Below, piece after piece: positions 10,756-21,805 of a DNA stretch of 64,000 bases. The notes beneath the pieces are model-generated. The model was not told the origin of the DNA and made no database searches. It saw only the letters and a program-made list of their open reading frames with translations. The first letter of the stretch is position 1. Each line of letters opens with the position of its first letter. The position numbers and the translations under genes were made by a program. The DNA comes from Eunapius fragilis (Eukaryota; Porifera; Demospongiae; Spongillida; Spongillidae). Location: contig OY811978.1 in assembly GCA_963681505.1 (NCBI GenBank), forward strand, positions 4,186,230 to 4,250,229, in the 5' to 3' direction.

Positions 10756-13700
10756 GTAAGTACGTATTAGTTATGTTAAATTGTACAGTGGTGTCTATTT
10801 GGACTAAGAAGCTGGTAAATAGTCATATTGTTTGTTTTGTACTTGGTCGCGATTTGCCATGGACGTTTCTTTTTGGTACGCAAGTCAAGACATAGCACTT
10901 ACAGATGGGAGGGAAGCCTACGAAGGGAACCAAAAGGAATAGAATTCAATGTTGCGGTCCTTTAATAGCAGGCGCGAAGGGCGGTCTTATATTTCATAAT
11001 TGTACGCGTGCAATAAAAACCATGATGATATATGATATAATCATTGATGATGGATGTTCCCAATTTCCATGACCACCTGGCGTAAATGGTGTCTGTTCTA
11101 CAAGTATGCTAATCTTGTCCACACTTGTGCACACAGTACGTTGGGATTGCAATGCGGACAATACAGCATTCTTCAGTAAAAAGCTTACTGGAATCTTTCT
11201 ATACAGTACTTTATATTCAGAAAGGATGAACTACGATTTCATCGTACTCACTCGAGTACTAAAATAAAGGCATTTACACTACATCACGCATGTATGGTCA
11301 TCAAAACTAAATGAAGACATATCACATAAGGGTAGAGAGTTTGCAATTATTCTTTACATGTCACGTATGCTGACATCTAGGAGTGTGATTTTGCAGCTAC
11401 AAAGATCAGCAGAGTGTGCGGAACCTAATTATCTTATGTTGCCATTTTTATGTCAAAAATTCTGGCAGACATTCTTATTCAAGTCAGGAGAGGGAATTCA
11501 CGCTACGATTATTTTAATGGAATGCCTGTCAAATTACGGTGGATTAATCGTGACAGATCACTACAGTCTAATCCACAACATCCATAGATTCCAATGCATG
11601 CTCATCCTAGTTCACAGTGTGCACAATATGTTTCGTGTCCAAGTGTACGAACAGCACTTGCCGCGGATATACGAAAGGGGAAAACTCGAGCTAGCCACAC
11701 TTCTAGTGCATAATTAATCACGTGCAATTCAGCAATTACATCACACAATTGCATTATATTACGTAACTAAACAATAACAATCCAACACTCCCATTGACAA
11801 GTGAATAACTAGTCAATCGGATCAGCCTTTAGCCGGGGGCACTCCCGCATCCTAAGTTTGGCCTTCACTGCAGCAATTCGTTGGGGTCGTTCCACAGGTG
11901 CTTCCTTGTCAGCGGGTACCTCTGGTACACAGCGGCGACGGAAGGAATACAAAAGCGTAACCGCCATTAAGATGAAAATTATCGCAAATAAGCAATATGG
12001 CACAATCGAAAAACGGACCCGCAACGCCATAAATTTCGTTTTGAATCATGATGTATACTTATCTGCATGCTTTCTTCTTTTATCCATATGCATGACTTAA
12101 TTTTCGAAACGTCTTCACCTCGAAGTTTTAGCAACTGAAAAAGTTTGATTCTGTTTTGTAATCATGCCCTCTTAGGGGCATCCCTTGTCTTGCTAACAAT
12201 CTCATATTCGAAAGAACACTGCTACCTCTCTTTGCATTCTACTTTGTGTTGCAAGGAGAGGCCGGAAGCAACAGATGTATAGTTGATGGCAAAATGGTGA
12301 CCTTTATGACATATTGTAGCCTCGTGTATCGGAAGTTTCTTCGCAGCGTCTTTCAGCATGCTAAAACCTATTGATATGAACGCTGTATCAGCATTAGAAG
12401 ACCATAAACGCTTCTTTTCGATTTGGCTATTATAAGAGGCAACTTTTCTTCACAACAGTGTTAATGAGGGCTGAAAGTTTCTTTTAGCTACATTGGTCAA
12501 ACCCTCTAGGTTCAGTGATGTGGTTTCTCTGGAATACAACTTGGAAGCCCTTTTCTTATGAAACAGAACACTGAACTTTTCTTATGAAACACAACACTGA
12601 ACTTGAAGCCATTTTCTTATGAAACATAAATCACTAGCTTGGAGAAAGCAGCAGGTGCTGTAGCAACTGTAAGCTATCACTCATGTGACTAGTGATATAG
12701 GATCATGAATAACTAACTAGTCATCGGTACAAAAAGTGGCGCCGCCATGGCGGCTCCGGCGGTCATGGTTCCCCCGCCGCTGGTACAGTCACTCCCCCAT
12801 CTTCTCCAATCACGTCTTCACAACCAATCTCAAGTGGGTATAGCATCTGAGAAGGTCTCTTCAGAATCCTTGATCCTGTGTTTGAGTGAACTCGAATGCC
12901 TGCACCTCTGACATTCCCATCCTGCCCCTTGATGAGGTTCTCTACCCTCCCAAACTTCCAGAAAGCCCTAGGGTGCTTCTCGTTTGCCTTCTCATAAAAC
13001 TGGAATGCCTCTTCATCATTGTTGGCCCCAGATGTCACATCATCCACGTAGATGGATTGCTCAAACGTTGTGATGAATTGCCGGTCTCTCATATGATAAC
13101 TCTGTATATGGTGTTTGATCGTAGCATTTAAGAGAAAGGGACTCGATGGCACTCACAGGTAAATCTTAACACTTGGATCCAGGGCAATTCATTTTTAATG
13201 TCCTCCAGCCACAGAAATCTGAGAACATCTCGGTCTTCCTCTGCAATAGAAATCATCATGCAGAAAGGCCTTCTCTATGTCAGCCACCAATGCTACACGA
13301 CCGAAATCTGAAAAGGATGTCTGTGATCCTTTGACCGAAGGAAGGCCCAATGTATAGACAATCATTGAGGGAAGGTCCATTGTTCTTGGCAGAAGCGTCG
13401 TAGACGACTCTGAGCTTTGTGGTCAACTTGTCCTCTCGAATGATGCCATGGTGTGGTAGATAGTGCAGCTTGTTAGTGTTCATACGCCATGGATCTTCCA
13501 CCACTTCTACAATTCCTTGTCTGGTTTGGTCCTTGATGATCTTGTCATATTCCCGTAAGACACTAGGGTTTTGTCACAGTCGTGTGATGAGCCTGAACAG
13601 CCTCTTCTGACACAAGTTGTAATTGTCGGGTAATGGAGGGTGATAACTCTTCCATGGAAGACTGACACAGTACCTTCCATTCTGGAACGTGATCGTGTGC

Positions 13701-15355
13701 ATGAAGTCATCGTAAACAGAAGGCTCTTCTGGGTTGATGCCAAGGGTCTCCAAATCCCAGAATTTCCTCAGTGCTTGATCTAACTGGTGTTACTGTACCC
13801 GTGTTGAGAAGCTTCAACCTTTAGAACATAGCAGGAGAGCGCAATCACAGAGGATGATTCACTACATATTCTAGGAACGGGTCCGGATAGTACCCAACCC
13901 AACCCAACCGAGTCTCTATTGCCGTTGGTCCAATTCCTTGTCGGGTTCTTCCAGTGACTAACGTCCAGTAGTGGTCTGCACCAATAAGAATGCCTACATC
14001 CAGACAGTCACCACATTCACTGGGATCTGCTAATTCCAGTTTAGACAGGTAGGAGTTACCGTTGTGATACCAAAGTTATACAGGTTGTCCACTGAGGGGT
14101 TCGCAAATGGTCGGAACGGCGAGCAATGATTCATGTAGTCTGTGCAACCGGTGGAGCGCCTGGTTTGTATACACAACTGTCCTTGCCGTCTGCAACAACA
14201 CTGGAGTTCTCACATCAATGAGCATAGATAGGACAGAAGACTGGCTATTCTGTGCTGTCGATGTCTTGGGTGGTTGATGCATGGGTGTACTCTGAGACGA
14301 TATAGATGAAGCCTGTCTTGTTCCTGATCCAGGCGACGTAGTTATTGCCTTTGAGGAAGCACCACAGATACATGGCATGATGTCTCTTTCTGCAGTTTGA
14401 GCATGTCATCGACGAGCGACACTCCCTGGCCTTGTGATTTCACTTGAGGCAGATAAACCATCTCCCTGTCTTCAAGCCTTTCTTGCTTCAACATCAATCA
14501 CTTTAACGCACTGTAAAGGTGAGTGATTTGGGTCAGAGCAGTAACAGCAGGAACCGCTGCCAGATACACCATTTGCTAGAAGTGTAGAAGTGAAGCAGTA
14601 ATAGGAAGTTCACGACTGGGTTTCTTCTCGACACTGGAATCCACTGCCCTCTCTCGTGCTTCCACCTCTCGCTCTATGACACTCAAACTGTCTCAAACTC
14701 CCACTTCTCACTGGAGACTTCACGGCTAACAATGAGGCACAGGTCATGTGGAATTTTGCTCATTAGTATAGATGCCAATACACTGCCATAGGATAAAGGA
14801 GTCACTCCGAGGGACCTTAAACATCGGATTTGTGTCTCCACTTTGTCGTAAAGGCGTCACAAGCTTTTGGTGTTGTGAGACGATGTCATCGGTTCAAGGT
14901 TCAAAAGGTTTAATTTCTGACGCTGCTGCTCCAGTTCTGGAACGTTGCGTTCCGTTGAGTCTAGACCTTCTTTGACTTGCGCTATGATTCTTGCTGCTGA
15001 CGCCTTATGGCCAGCTCGAATGCGTTTCTTTTTCGTAATTTCCTCGCTCATCTTCAAAAGACACGTGTTCTATCTATTTGTTTGTTCCCAGGCTCTCGAA
15101 GGACCATGTACGAACAGCACTTGCCGCGGATATACGAAAGGAGAAAACTCGAGCTAGCCACACTTCTAGTTCTTAATTATAGTCCGGGACAGCATCGCGG
15201 AAGTAAAAATAATTTAATTTTAAAAGTGCCTTTGGGGTCCTATAAGAACGTTCCTTATATTGGTTTCACTAGCCCAACTTGTTTTAACAAAAAATTCAGT
15301 GAGTTGAATTGTAACTACATGTATAAACATCAGGAACTACGATAGTAGTTCCTAT

Positions 15356-15885
15356 ATAGGAATTGACCCGGGTCGTGAAATCATTTTAAAAACGCGCCCC
15401 GCGTATAACTCGCGTACCGAGAAACGGATAGTGTAACTCTTTGTTGCTATCGAACCAGAAGGCAAAGACGGTCATTTTAATGTTTTATTCCAGTCTTCGA
15501 ACTGTTTGCTTTTAGAGAACAAAAAAGTTCGTGTTTTACCTCGTTCCCAGGCCAAATCTTCTCCGTCGTCGTCGTCGTCTTCTTCTTCTCGAGTGAGTAT
15601 AACTCCGGATAGGAATGGTTTTAAAGAGCGCCAATTATACCAATCGCTTTAGAATCTCCTGGAAGGACATCTTCAAGTATCAGATATATGAATAAAGCGC
15701 ATACGTAATCATTACGTAATGCGTAGTGTTAAATAGAAGCGTTCCCATGGCGACATTTAAATTGTGCAAACAAAGAGGAGAGCAGACGACGTGTTAGAAT
15801 TCTCCCGCGTTCCTTACAGTGATCCCAAACAAAAGCGGGCGTCTGCTCGTGACGGTAAAAAAATGATAATTAAAAAATAGAGGAA
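15356..15885 (+). repeat. Dispersed repeat R, copy 1
   Basis: This segment begins near TAGGAATTGACCCGGGTCGT and is found again at 30785-31679. The sequence around GGTCATTTTAATGTTTT, the GTCGTCGTC stretch, GAGTATAACTCCGGATAGG and GCGTTCCCATGGCGACATTT are shared. In both copies it runs directly into the left end of a foldback MITE, so R plus foldback may be one composite element. No protein is encoded. Confidence 0.7.
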
Positions 15886-16173
15886 ACAAGTAAAGAAAAA
15901 CATTCTCTAACAAGAAAGTTGGTGGGATATAGGAATTGGAGGCAATGGTGGTGTTAAAAGGAAGGGAACAAGGTTTTGAGAAAAGGGTAATGAGACAAAA
16001 ATCCTATATTGAGCACGTGTAAATGTAACAGAACCAAAAGAAGTGCTAAATGTAGGATTTATGTCTCATTACCCTTTTCTCAAAACCTTGTTCCCTTCCT
16101 TTTAACACCACCATTGCCTCCAATTCCTATATCCCACCAACTTTCTCGTTAGAGAATATTTTTCTTTACTTGT
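15886..16173. mobile_element. Foldback MITE, copy 1
   Basis: This is a near-perfect palindrome of 288 bp. The left half runs ACAAGTAAAGAAAAACATTC to TCCTATATTGAGCACG and the right half returns as its reverse complement around a short loop. Other copies are at 31680-32497, 39130-39426 and 42522-42817, with an end fragment at 37237-37280. It has no coding capacity. Confidence 0.88.
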
Positions 16174-17697
16174 TATTTCACAATTAGCAGCTAATTATAT
16201 TCATTGAAAATACTTGACCGTTAACATAAAAACGCCGCAGCTAGGAACAAAGGAAAGGGCTTATCGATGAGATTGTTGAGCAACGCTCTTACCAGTTACG
16301 TTGTTTTGCTTACATAAGGTAAGTGGGTGATAGGTAATGAGGCAAAAACTTTAAAAAACTTGTCTTGAAAATCTTATGGGCAGTTTTTAAGCACGGTATT
16401 TTTAGATATCATTACATGTAGAATCAAAATATGATTTTTAATTTTGGATGCGGTACTGAAATATTGTCAAATTTTTTTTAGTTCCCCCAATAAACTTGAA
16501 TTTTTTGACTTCACGTTGCTCTATATAAGTTTCGTTTTCTCACCATACATAGCTGACATATTTTACAGAATTGTGGTGATTGATTTGTTATGAATAAAAT
16601 TAAAATACATGCTACATAAACGTATATTTCCTCGATGCTGTCCAGGACTTTAATCACGTGCAATTCAGCAATTACATTACACAATTACATTATATTACGT
16701 AACTAAACAATAACAATCCAACACCAAGACAAGTTTTGTATTTGTCAAGCACTGCGGCATGGCTCTAAACTGATGTCTCTATTGGTTGTGCTGGTAGGCC
16801 TAGCACTTTTTACAGGCTTGAACATCATGGCCATATGGGTCCAGGACTGTAGGAGCCTGAACCAGAAGAGTGTAGTAATGTAGTGAGGATATGTATGCTG
16901 TTGTGAGAGTTGGAAGAAAAGTCCAAGGCCTCATCTATACCACCCCCTACTCAAAATTCCTCTACACTCAAAATTCCTCTACACAGGCCTCCTCAACTTG
17001 GAGCACTGAGGAATGCTTTGATGAATGTTGTTGTTTAGGTGTAAGTAAATATTGTCATATGTGTGTGGGAATGCGACCTACAGGTCTGCCTCTAGACTAG
17101 CATCAATGCAGGCTAGCCTTACTCTAACCTGTCAACGGGGTCTTCAACCACAAACTACAAAAGCCTTTCAACTGGTTGAGTGATCTGATCCCATGCACCA
17201 TACATATATAAGCGACACCAAAGTAGAGCAACTCACTCATTCCTGTGGAAGTTCATGATATGTGTGATACACAAACAGTGAAATGCAATTACAAATATGT
17301 GTGCATACAACAGATGGGGGAGGTAGGTTGGGTAACTTGTGAACTGCTAGGCGGCACCCTCTGGACTTCTACCACAATAGCCACACAACCATTGCTAGCG
17401 TAATGGTTTGGAACGCAGGCTGACCCAATGCTAGCCAGCACTTTTCATTAGTCCCTGCAGGCTAGGTAGCAATCGCACCTCTCCCTGCCCCTCAATGGGG
17501 AAACACAATAACAGTGAACGTGGGTGTTACTCTCTGTGCTTTACCCTATTAGCTACCAAATATTGGGCTAACCTGGCCAACATACTCAGTGCATCCCAGG
17601 GAAAGCATTAAAGTGTATAATAATTTCTAGAATCTACACATGTACACAAATGAAGCAAGAGCTATGCTATAATTGTCGTCAATTGAGTCCACCTGCT

Positions 17698-20279
17698 CTA
17701 TTTTGGTTGTTTCTACCATCCCCCAACTTGTGCTGCTAGTAGTGTCAACACTGCAAATCTGTGCTCACTCATTGATTCCCTTTCCACGACAACATATCCT
17801 TTGTTTATTGTTGGTGACTTCAATCTACCCAATATTAATTGGTATGTGCCTATTAGTCTGGGTTCTATGATTTATTTTTGACTTGCATGATGCGAAATGG
17901 TCTTACTCAACTGGTTTCACATCCTATGCATGTATCTGATTGCATTGATTTGGTTTTGGTATCAACTCCTGACTTGATCTGGGACATTTCTGTTGTTGAA
18001 CCATTCTCTTCCTCATGTGATCATTCGGCTATACACTTCTCAGTTTCTTACCCTGTTGTGATTAGTGATAGACAAAACCGACTTCTTCAATGCTGACTAT
18101 TGTTCTATGATATCAATTATGAAGGATATTGACTGGTCTTTCTTGTGTCAAAACAGCTTTTGTCTCTTGAAAGGTTCTGGTCTAAAATATCAAACGTCCT
18201 GCATCCCTGTATAGCCCAATTTTTTCCTTGCCGTTATCAGTCCCGTAAACCGTTTTCTTATCCCATGCACATAAGGCGCCTGCTGGGATTGAAAAAGTTG
18301 TGGTATAGTAAAGACAAGGTTCGCTATAAACACTCTGCTAGAAAGTATGATATGGCTGTCAAAGAATTCATCTTGTCTCAGGAAAACAACGTTCTCAAGA
18401 AGAAAAGCTTATCATCTTTCTATTCATAATTTATGTAAATTCCAAGCTTACTACCTCTCAGTGTATACCCCCTCTCGTTGACTCCAATGACAATTTGGCT
18501 GTCTCTAATCATGATAATTGTACTGTGCTTAATGATTATTTTGCTTCTGTCGTTACTGCTGATGACGGTTTGCTCCCAGAATTTGTGCCTCGTCTCTCTG
18601 AAAACAAATCCCTAAACTGTCTTCTCTTCCCATTTGACAAGGTTCTTAAGACTTTAAAATCATTGCCCTCAAAATGTTCTAAAACTCCTGATGGCTTCCC
18701 CGCTTTTTTCCTAAAGCCTTTAGCCCCAGCTATTGCTTTCCCATTATCACTCCTTTTTGAGATGTCTATGAGTACAGTACATATACCCTTAGTTTGGAAG
18801 ACTGCATTCGTATGTCCTGTCTTTAAAAAGGGTTCACGTAAACAGCCCAGTAACTATAGACCTATCTCACAAACGTGTGTCCTTTGTAAAGTTATGGAAA
18901 GTATTATATCATCTTCTATGATATCCTTCCTTCGTACTCATAATCTTATCTCACAGGATCAGTTTGGTTTCCTTGCTCAACGTTCTGCTTGTACTCAGTT
19001 ACTGATAACTCTGAACAATTGGACATTGAATGTTGACAATGGCATGAAGGTGGATGTTGTGTATACTGATATTGCTAAGGCCTTTGACACTGTCTCCCAT
19101 TCGAAATTATTGCTAAAGGTTGAGACTTATGGCTTTAAATTAAACTTGCTTCAATGGATAAGAGCTTTTTTAAATGACCGCACACAATGCGTATATGTAG
19201 GACTTGATGTATCATCTCCTAAATTCATCACCAGTGGTGTACCTCAGGGTTCTGTCCTTGGCCCTCTCTTGTTTCTGATATATGTCAATGACCTTCCTAA
19301 CCATGTCCAATCTCCAGCTGGCATTAAAATCTTTGCCGATGACACAAAACTGGACCTTGGTTATACTGAAAATCAAAATACACCACTTATGCAATCCTTA
19401 AATCAATTTTGTTCATGGTCCAAGACATGGCAACTGACTGTTGCATATTCCAAGTGCTCTGTCATTTCCTTTGGTTCTCATGGTTATGAGCCTACTTCAC
19501 CTTACTCACTTTCTGGTACTCCTCTGCAATTCATATCATCTATAAGACATCTTGGGGTGTGTTTGAATTCAGATCTTACGCCAAGTATGCCCTGCTCAAA
19601 TATTGCTGCCATGGCTTTCAATAGGAGCTGTCTCCTCTTAAAATGCTTTCATTCTAACGATGTGTCTTGTGCGTCTATATAAGGTGTATGATCGTCCCCT
19701 TCTGGAAAGTAATACCCAAGTTTGGAATCCCTGGTTCCATAAAGATATTCAATGTATTGAACGTGTTCAGAGATTTTTCACTCGTGCCATAATCAAACGT
19801 GCTGGTATACCATATGGATTATGATGATCGCCTTGCGAAACTGGGTTTACAGTCCTTAGAGTACAGGAGAGTCTTCTATGACCTTGTCATGTGCTACAAG
19901 ATCTATAATAACCTGGTTGATTTACCTTTTGAGAGTTTTATCACCAAACCGGCTAGGCCGTATTCTGTCCGAGGTCATCCTTGTATCCTGCGATCCAAAC
20001 ATTTTACCCCATCATGCATTCCGAGCGCATTTTTTCACGGAACGTGTGATACATATATGGAACCACTTACCCCATGATGTTGCCACTTCACTGAACATTA
20101 CAGTTTTTCGTACCCGTCTTAGATCTGTTGACCTATCACCCTTTTGTATGTTACATTCCTTCCATGTTTAAGCAGTTTGTAATTGCACGTACACATCGTG
20201 CCACTACTTGCCTTTTTGCATATGTATGTGTGTTTATAAGTATGCAATCAATCAAATCAAATCAGTCAAATCAATTGAT
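17698..20279 (+). mobile_element. 5'-truncated LINE of the CR1/Jockey type
   Basis: It inserts precisely into duplication copy B: copy A reads ACCTGCTAGGAGGTTGG across the empty site. Domains in order: C-terminal part of an APE endonuclease (FIVGDFNLPNINW near 17810-17850, then the stretch ending SCDHSAIHF), and reverse transcriptase over 18495-19682. Motifs there are NYRPIS, YTDIAKAFDTV, SGVPQGSVLGPLLF and the catalytic IFADDTKL. A C-terminal region over 19680-20130 has the RVYRPLLE-like and VQRFFTRAI motifs. The reading frame is interrupted by a few stops and shifts (near 17878, 18097-18145 and 19683), so the copy is inactive. The 3' end is a short (AATCA)n tract at about 20247-20275 in place of poly-A. 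It lacks ORF1 and the 5' half of ORF2. It sits in the large first intron of receptor gene B. Confidence 0.9.
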
Positions 20280-20677
20280 AAGGAGGTTGGATGTATTTCC
20301 ATTCTTCATGACAGCAAAGTCACAGTAGATTGATCTATCATGCATGTATTGGTTGGGCCCCTATAAGACCTCCAAATAAATGTGAAACTTCTTTGCATGT
20401 ATTCTGCAAATGCACAGATTTTATCAGTGGAGAGAGCTTTGGATAGTAGCAAGCATGGAGACCTTGCTAAGTCAATATTTATATGAAGGCTGTATATTAG
20501 AAATGTTGCTATCCCCCTTTGTGGTTCTCTATTTGCAGATATGCTTTAGCCATTGGCCTGAATGAGCTAGCTGCAATAAAAATTTCACAATGTATCAATA
20601 TCTACTATGTCTAGGTATACATTGTGCTATGCATTCCACCCTCCCATAGTGTTTACGTTTTATTTCCTTTCTCCCAG

Positions 20678-21770
20678 GTGCATGCCAACAGTTCACCCTC
20701 AGTTACCCACCTAAGGGTACCTACTCATGTCCTGGAAGCAACATTACATATACATGTGTCCTTAACTCAAGCTTGTACAGTGTGATCACAATCTGGAGAG
20801 GATCAGCCTTTAACTGTATTTCTACTGGAAACCAACTATCACTCAACCAGAAGTCAGGTGGAGTAGTCAATCCAACTGCTGGTGGATCATGTGGTAATCT
20901 CTCTGCTGTGACAGCGAATGTCTCCACTGATGGATATTGCTACACATCTGTCCTCACCATTCCTGCTGTTCAGGGTCTGAATGGAACCACAGTTATGTGT
21001 GTGGATGGTGTTACTGGAGCTGTTGTGGGATATGATACTGTGATTGTGAAGATGGCAGGTGAGTTGGTTGTTATGCATTTATCAGTGTAATAATTATGAA
21101 TGCTCCAACATCCATGAATCCCCACCTCCCTCTCCCAGTATCTCCTGGTCCTGTTGTAAACATGAGAGTAAGCAGTACATCTTTGAACCAGCTAACAGTG
21201 ACCTGGACCCCTCCCACTACTGGTGGTGTTCCTACCAGCTACAATGTCAGTATCAATGACAGCAGTAGTCCTGTGGTCATACCTGATAATGGATCATCAC
21301 TGTACACCCACACCTTCACTGGACTGATCAGTGACACACTCTACACTGTATCAGTGGTGGCCATCAACTGTGTTGGCTCCAGAAATATGACATCACTTCT
21401 AAGAAGAACATGTAAGTGTAGTCTGCATAGGTAGGGGGCTGAGTATACTAATTGGGAGAGCACCAGCATTAGAAGAGACTATGGGTATAGCCATGTGCCT
21501 GTGTACCAGTGTGTAACTGTAACCACAGTGTTAAGGTCAGGTTTTGCCCACTCTACAGAGCTGCCCAAAATGAAAGGACATAAAGCACCATCTACATGGT
21601 CTTATTTCTTTATTGATTGTTCACCTACCATCTAATATACTACACTCTATCCATAGCCCACTATGGGTACCATCTCAATCATATGGTCATAGGTATCTAG
21701 CTACATTGGGCTGGTCCATTGGTATAATTATCATATCTATGAGTGGTATGGAAAGTTGTGTGTGTATGTG

Positions 21771-21805
<35 letters not shown>

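Larger units (their letters stand above)
15181..16649. mobile_element. TIR DNA transposon, non-autonomous, inside the BEL right LTR
   Basis: The left end AGTCCGGGACAGCATCG and the right end CGATGCTGTCCAGGACT are inverted repeats of about 17-25 bp. The element splits the BEL LTR at the point where the other LTR reads ATAATTAATCACG. TTA occurs on both sides and may be the target duplication, as in Harbinger-type elements. The 1.47-kb interior codes for nothing I recognise and contains a dispersed repeat and a foldback MITE. Confidence 0.7.
11644..16723 (-). mobile_element. BEL/Pao LTR retrotransposon fossil
   Basis: LTRs of about 144 bp lie at 11644-11787 and at 15107-16723, the latter split by a later DNA transposon (15181-16649). 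Both begin TGTACGAACAG and end CAATCCAACA. A 5-bp target duplication CCAAG flanks the pair, and the empty site is seen in duplication copy A. Just inside the right LTR the minus strand reads TGGTCCTTCGAGAGCC, a typical primer-binding position. Parts on the minus strand are a gag-like region (about 14.86-15.06 kb, KRIRAGHKASAARII), a gag/protease-like region (13.8-14.4 kb) and reverse transcriptase (12.76-13.75 kb, motifs VVYDASAK, ALVADIEKAF and IYVDDVTSG). RNase H and integrase were not recognised. A short frame with one membrane segment (11809-12030) lies next to the left LTR; its origin is unclear. The element is broken in many places (at least half a dozen) and long dead. Confidence 0.85.

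Noticed and set aside
11809-12030. 73-codon frame with one membrane segment as a host gene
   Set aside because: It lies inside the BEL fossil between pol and an LTR, so it belongs to the element or is chance; no host gene is supported.
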